Shown here: positions 15,442 through 17,834 of the stretch, piece after piece
Layout: every line of letters starts with the position of its first letter
Numbering within the stretch: position 1 is the first letter of the stretch
Assembly: GCA_012511735.1 (NCBI GenBank)
Contig: JAAZFK010000250.1
Location: 1 to 17,834 of the forward strand
DNA from: Clostridiaceae bacterium
GTDB taxonomy: Bacteria > Bacillota > Clostridia > Saccharofermentanales > DTU023
Reading direction: 5' to 3'
DNA length: 17,834 nt
Made by a program: the position numbers and the translations under genes
Notes under the pieces: model-generated
Databases searched by the model: none
The model's input: the letters and a program-made list of their open reading frames with translations, nothing else
Told to the model about the DNA's origin: nothing

Positions 15442-16807
15442 ATGCAGCCTCTTGCTTGGGAAAGTAAAGATCCATTTTTTCCTTTACTTGGCTTATGGCT
15501 CGATCGGATCGCTCAATCCGTATTCCCGGCCGGTCTTTTTTCTTGATTCTCATTCCCTCCAAAGGGAGCAGACCGAAGTTGGCATTCATAGGCTGGAAGG
15601 TCTCGGGATCCGCCTCCGTCACCCAGGCCGCCAGAGCACCCGACATGGTTTCTTTCGGGGGCAGTAAAGAGGTCAGCTGGCCGGCGTCCAGGCCCAGCAG
15701 ACGCCCTGCCGCCTGCGTTCCGGCAAGAAGGCCGGAGGTGATGGCCTCCACATAGCCCTCCAGACCTGTCAGCTGGCCTGCGAAAAAGAGATCACTCCGG
15801 CGCTTGCTTTGGAAGCCCTTACCCAAGACGGCCGGTCCTTTGAGAAACGAGTTGCGGTGCATGACGCCATACCTGAAAAAGTCAGCCCTCCTGAGCGCCG
15901 GGATCAGGCCGAAGACCCGCCTTTGCTCGGGGAAGGTCAGCCGGGTCTGACAGCCCACAAGCGACCACATGGACGCGGACCCCGACTCCCGCCTTAACTG
16001 CAGGCAGGCGTACGGACGCTTGCCGGTCCGGGGATCGATCAGGCCAACCGGACGCAAAGGGCCGAACCGCATGGTATCCTCTCCCCGTTCAGCCAGCACC
16101 TCAATGGGCAGGCAATCTTTGAAGTAGACCCGGTCAAAGTCCTGAAGCGGCGCCCGTTCCGCGTCGAGCAGGGCCCGACGGAAAGCCTTGTAGTCTTCTT
16201 CGGATAAGGGACAATTCAGATAATCGGCACCTCCCTTATCATAACGGGACGCGTAGAAGGCCTGATCATAATCGATGGACTGCGCGTCCACGATTGGAGC
16301 GACCGCATCGTAAAAGTGAAGCCCCTGGCTGCCTGTCAGCTGTTGGATTGAGTCATAAAGGCCGCCGGCGGTGAGCGGACCCGTCGCGATCAGAACCGGA
16401 TCAGCATCTGCCAGGAGAGAGTCGAGAGAATCAACTCTTTCTTCCAGCACTTGAATGGAGGGGTGTTCCCGGATCGCAGCCGTCACCTTGCCGGCAAAGG
16501 CATCCCGATCCACGGACAGGGAACCGCCCGCGGCTACAGCGGTCTGGTCCGCTATTCGGATCAGCTTGGATCCCAAGCTGCGAAGTTCTCTTTTCAAGAG
16601 TCCCTGGGCTGTTTCGGGGCGATTCGACTTCAGCGAATTACTGCAGACCAGTTCCGCGAACAGGGGCATGTTATGGGCCGGGGTCAATTCCGCCGGTTTC
16701 ATATCCACAAGCTTGACCTGCGCGCCCAGACGGGCCGCCGTAAGCGCCGCTTCAGAGCCGGCGAGACCTGCGCCGACAATCACGAGTTGGCTGGATCTGG
16801 CCGACAT
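15434..16807 (-). CDS. trmFO: Methylenetetrahydrofolate-tRNA-(uracil-5-)-methyltransferase
   Basis: This 457-aa flavoprotein methylates U54 in the T-loop of tRNA using methylene-THF and FAD, and is the Gram-positive counterpart of SAM-dependent TrmA. The N-terminal dinucleotide site is VIVGAGLAGSEAALTAARLG (9-28). C55 in ELVCSNSLKSN and C232 in KDCLPIEV correspond to the reactive cysteines C53 and C226 of the B. subtilis enzyme. Other family blocks are LTPAHN, IATGPLT, YLNCPLSEEDY, YGVMHRNSF, FFAGQLTGLEGYVEA and FQPMNANFGLLP. Length is normal. Its ATG overlaps the topA stop as TAATG, so translation is coupled. The final 8 bp overlap queA. Gene order topA-trmFO is conserved in Firmicutes. Confidence 0.97.
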   Translation of the reverse strand: MSARSSQLVIVGAGLAGSEAALTAARLGAQVKLVDMKPAELTPAHNMPLFAELVCSNSLKSNRPETAQGLLKRELRSLGSKLIRIADQTAVAAGGSLSVDRDAFAGKVTAAIREHPSIQVLEERVDSLDSLLADADPVLIATGPLTAGGLYDSIQQLTGSQGLHFYDAVAPIVDAQSIDYDQAFYASRYDKGGADYLNCPLSEEDYKAFRRALLDAERAPLQDFDRVYFKDCLPIEVLAERGEDTMRFGPLRPVGLIDPRTGKRPYACLQLRRESGSASMWSLVGCQTRLTFPEQRRVFGLIPALRRADFFRYGVMHRNSFLKGPAVLGKGFQSKRRSDLFFAGQLTGLEGYVEAITSGLLAGTQAAGRLLGLDAGQLTSLLPPKETMSGALAAWVTEADPETFQPMNANFGLLPLEGMRIKKKDRPGIRIERSDRAISQVKEKMDLYFPKQEAAYE

Positions 16808-17834
16808 TATTCTTTTTTCTTTTTAGCTGTTTTCTTCAAGGAGGGGCAGTCCTTATTGGAACAACGCTCATATGTCCGCCCGCGGAAACGTTTCTGGACC
16901 ATATAGCTGCCACAGGTTTCACACGACTTGCCGTCGATGGGCAGATCGAAGCTGGTAAAATCGCAGTCGGGATCCTTGGTCTTGTCACAGAAATAGAGCA
17001 TGTTGCCCCGCCGGATCTTTCGACCCCGGACCGGCGAACCACACTTGGGACAATGGGAAGCCGTCGGTTCGGAGATGGTCTCCGTATATTTGCAATCCGG
17101 ATAGCGTGAACAGGCGATAAACTTGCCATATCTGCCTTCACGGATCACCAGGTCCCCCTCACCGCATTCAGGACATTTTTTGCCGGTCGGCTGATCCTCA
17201 AAGACCACCTTTTCCGCGGTCTTCATTGCTTGCAGAACATCCTGATGGAAGGGTCCGTAAAAGTCACTTAAGAGTTCGACCCAATCCCGCTCCCCCGACT
17301 CGACCCCGTCCAGCTCATCTTCCATCCGGGCGGTGAAATCGGTATCCACAATATTTCGAAAGTGCGCCTCCAGCATCTCCGTGACCGTCTTTCCAAGATC
17401 GGTCGGTTTGAGGGTCCGCCCTTCTCTTTCCACATAGAGCCGGTCAAAGAGGGTCGACAGGGTGGGCGCGTAAGTGGAGGGTCTCCCGATCCCCAGCTCT
17501 TCCATCTCCTTGATCAGGGAGGCTTCCGTGTAGCGGGGAGGTGGCTGGGTGAATTTTTGTTCCGGATCGATCCGGTGGAGTACCAGCCGGTCACCGGCCT
17601 CCAGGGTCGGCAGATCCACCAGTTCCGGCTCATCCTCCGGCTTGGATTTGGCGGGCGGATCTGTCTCCTGGCTGTCCTTGCCCTGACCGTAAAGCGTCAG
17701 CCAGCCCGGGAAAATGAGGGTTTCCCCCTGGGCACGGAAGAGCTGGTCCCCCGCCAGGATATCAACCGAAACCTTGTCGTAGACCGCGGCCTCCATCTGT
17801 GAAGCCAGAAAACGGTTCCAGATCATTTCATAGA
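16807..17834 (-). CDS. topA: DNA topoisomerase I, C-terminal part (gene runs off the window)
   Basis: The visible 341 residues are the C-terminal portion of type IA topoisomerase, which relaxes negative supercoils. The frame is open across the right edge, and the Tyr-Glu codons before the first Met show that this Met is not the start. YEMIWNRFLASQM and RYTEASLIKEMEELGIGRPSTYAPT are typical of the topoisomerase core just after the catalytic Tyr region; the active-site Tyr itself lies outside. Three zinc-ribbon repeats follow: CPECGEGDLVIREGRYGKFI with C-S-R-Y-P-D-C, CPKCGSPVRGRKIRRG with C-D-K-(5)-C, and CETCGSYMVQKRFRGRTYERC with NKDC. A lysine-rich tail (KKTAKKKKE) ends the protein. The stop TAA overlaps the trmFO ATG by one base. 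Confidence 0.95.
   Translation of the reverse strand, partial: YEMIWNRFLASQMEAAVYDKVSVDILAGDQLFRAQGETLIFPGWLTLYGQGKDSQETDPPAKSKPEDEPELVDLPTLEAGDRLVLHRIDPEQKFTQPPPRYTEASLIKEMEELGIGRPSTYAPTLSTLFDRLYVEREGRTLKPTDLGKTVTEMLEAHFRNIVDTDFTARMEDELDGVESGERDWVELLSDFYGPFHQDVLQAMKTAEKVVFEDQPTGKKCPECGEGDLVIREGRYGKFIACSRYPDCKYTETISEPTASHCPKCGSPVRGRKIRRGNMLYFCDKTKDPDCDFTSFDLPIDGKSCETCGSYMVQKRFRGRTYERCSNKDCPSLKKTAKKKKE

Overview
The window is a gene-dense stretch of a bacterial chromosome, most likely a Firmicute of the Clostridia type with moderately high GC. The clues are TrmFO (the folate-dependent tRNA U54 methyltransferase typical of Gram-positives), TrmK next to dnaG-rpoD, a YfhO-family membrane protein, strong AGGAGG-like ribosome binding sites and a type A RNase P RNA (Bacilli usually have type B). 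No closer assignment can be made from the sequence alone.

Layout. Positions 1-1323 (+) hold an unclassified reverse transcriptase behind a strongly foldable leader of about 117 nt that is cut by the window edge. It converges on a short RluA-type pseudouridine synthase (1308-2039, -). A divergent promoter region follows, then a plus-strand trio: an OmpR/PhoB-type response regulator, its membrane sensor kinase with HAMP and PAS-like regions, and an RluF-like 23S rRNA pseudouridine synthase (2157-5364). From 5361 to the right edge everything is on the minus strand. In transcription order it reads topA (partial), trmFO, queA, tgt, yajC, dnaG, rpoD, trmK, rnpB, yfhO-like.

How the genes work together. 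topA-trmFO-queA-tgt is a tightly packed DNA topology and tRNA modification cluster: T54 methylation, preQ1 insertion by Tgt and its conversion to epoxyqueuosine by QueA. yajC encodes the small Sec translocon accessory protein. dnaG-rpoD is the core of the macromolecular synthesis operon (primase plus housekeeping sigma), with trmK behind it. The RNase P RNA gene starts inside the last codons of trmK; its -10 box TATAAT is read in trmK as Tyr-Asn. The yfhO-like gene begins 21 nt after the mature RNase P RNA end. The right 12.5 kb is ordinary housekeeping DNA.

The least ordinary element is the reverse transcriptase with its structured leader at the left edge. It has all catalytic motifs but does not look like a group II intron protein, a canonical retron RT or a DGR RT. 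An associated RNA cannot be proved here, because the upstream side is missing.
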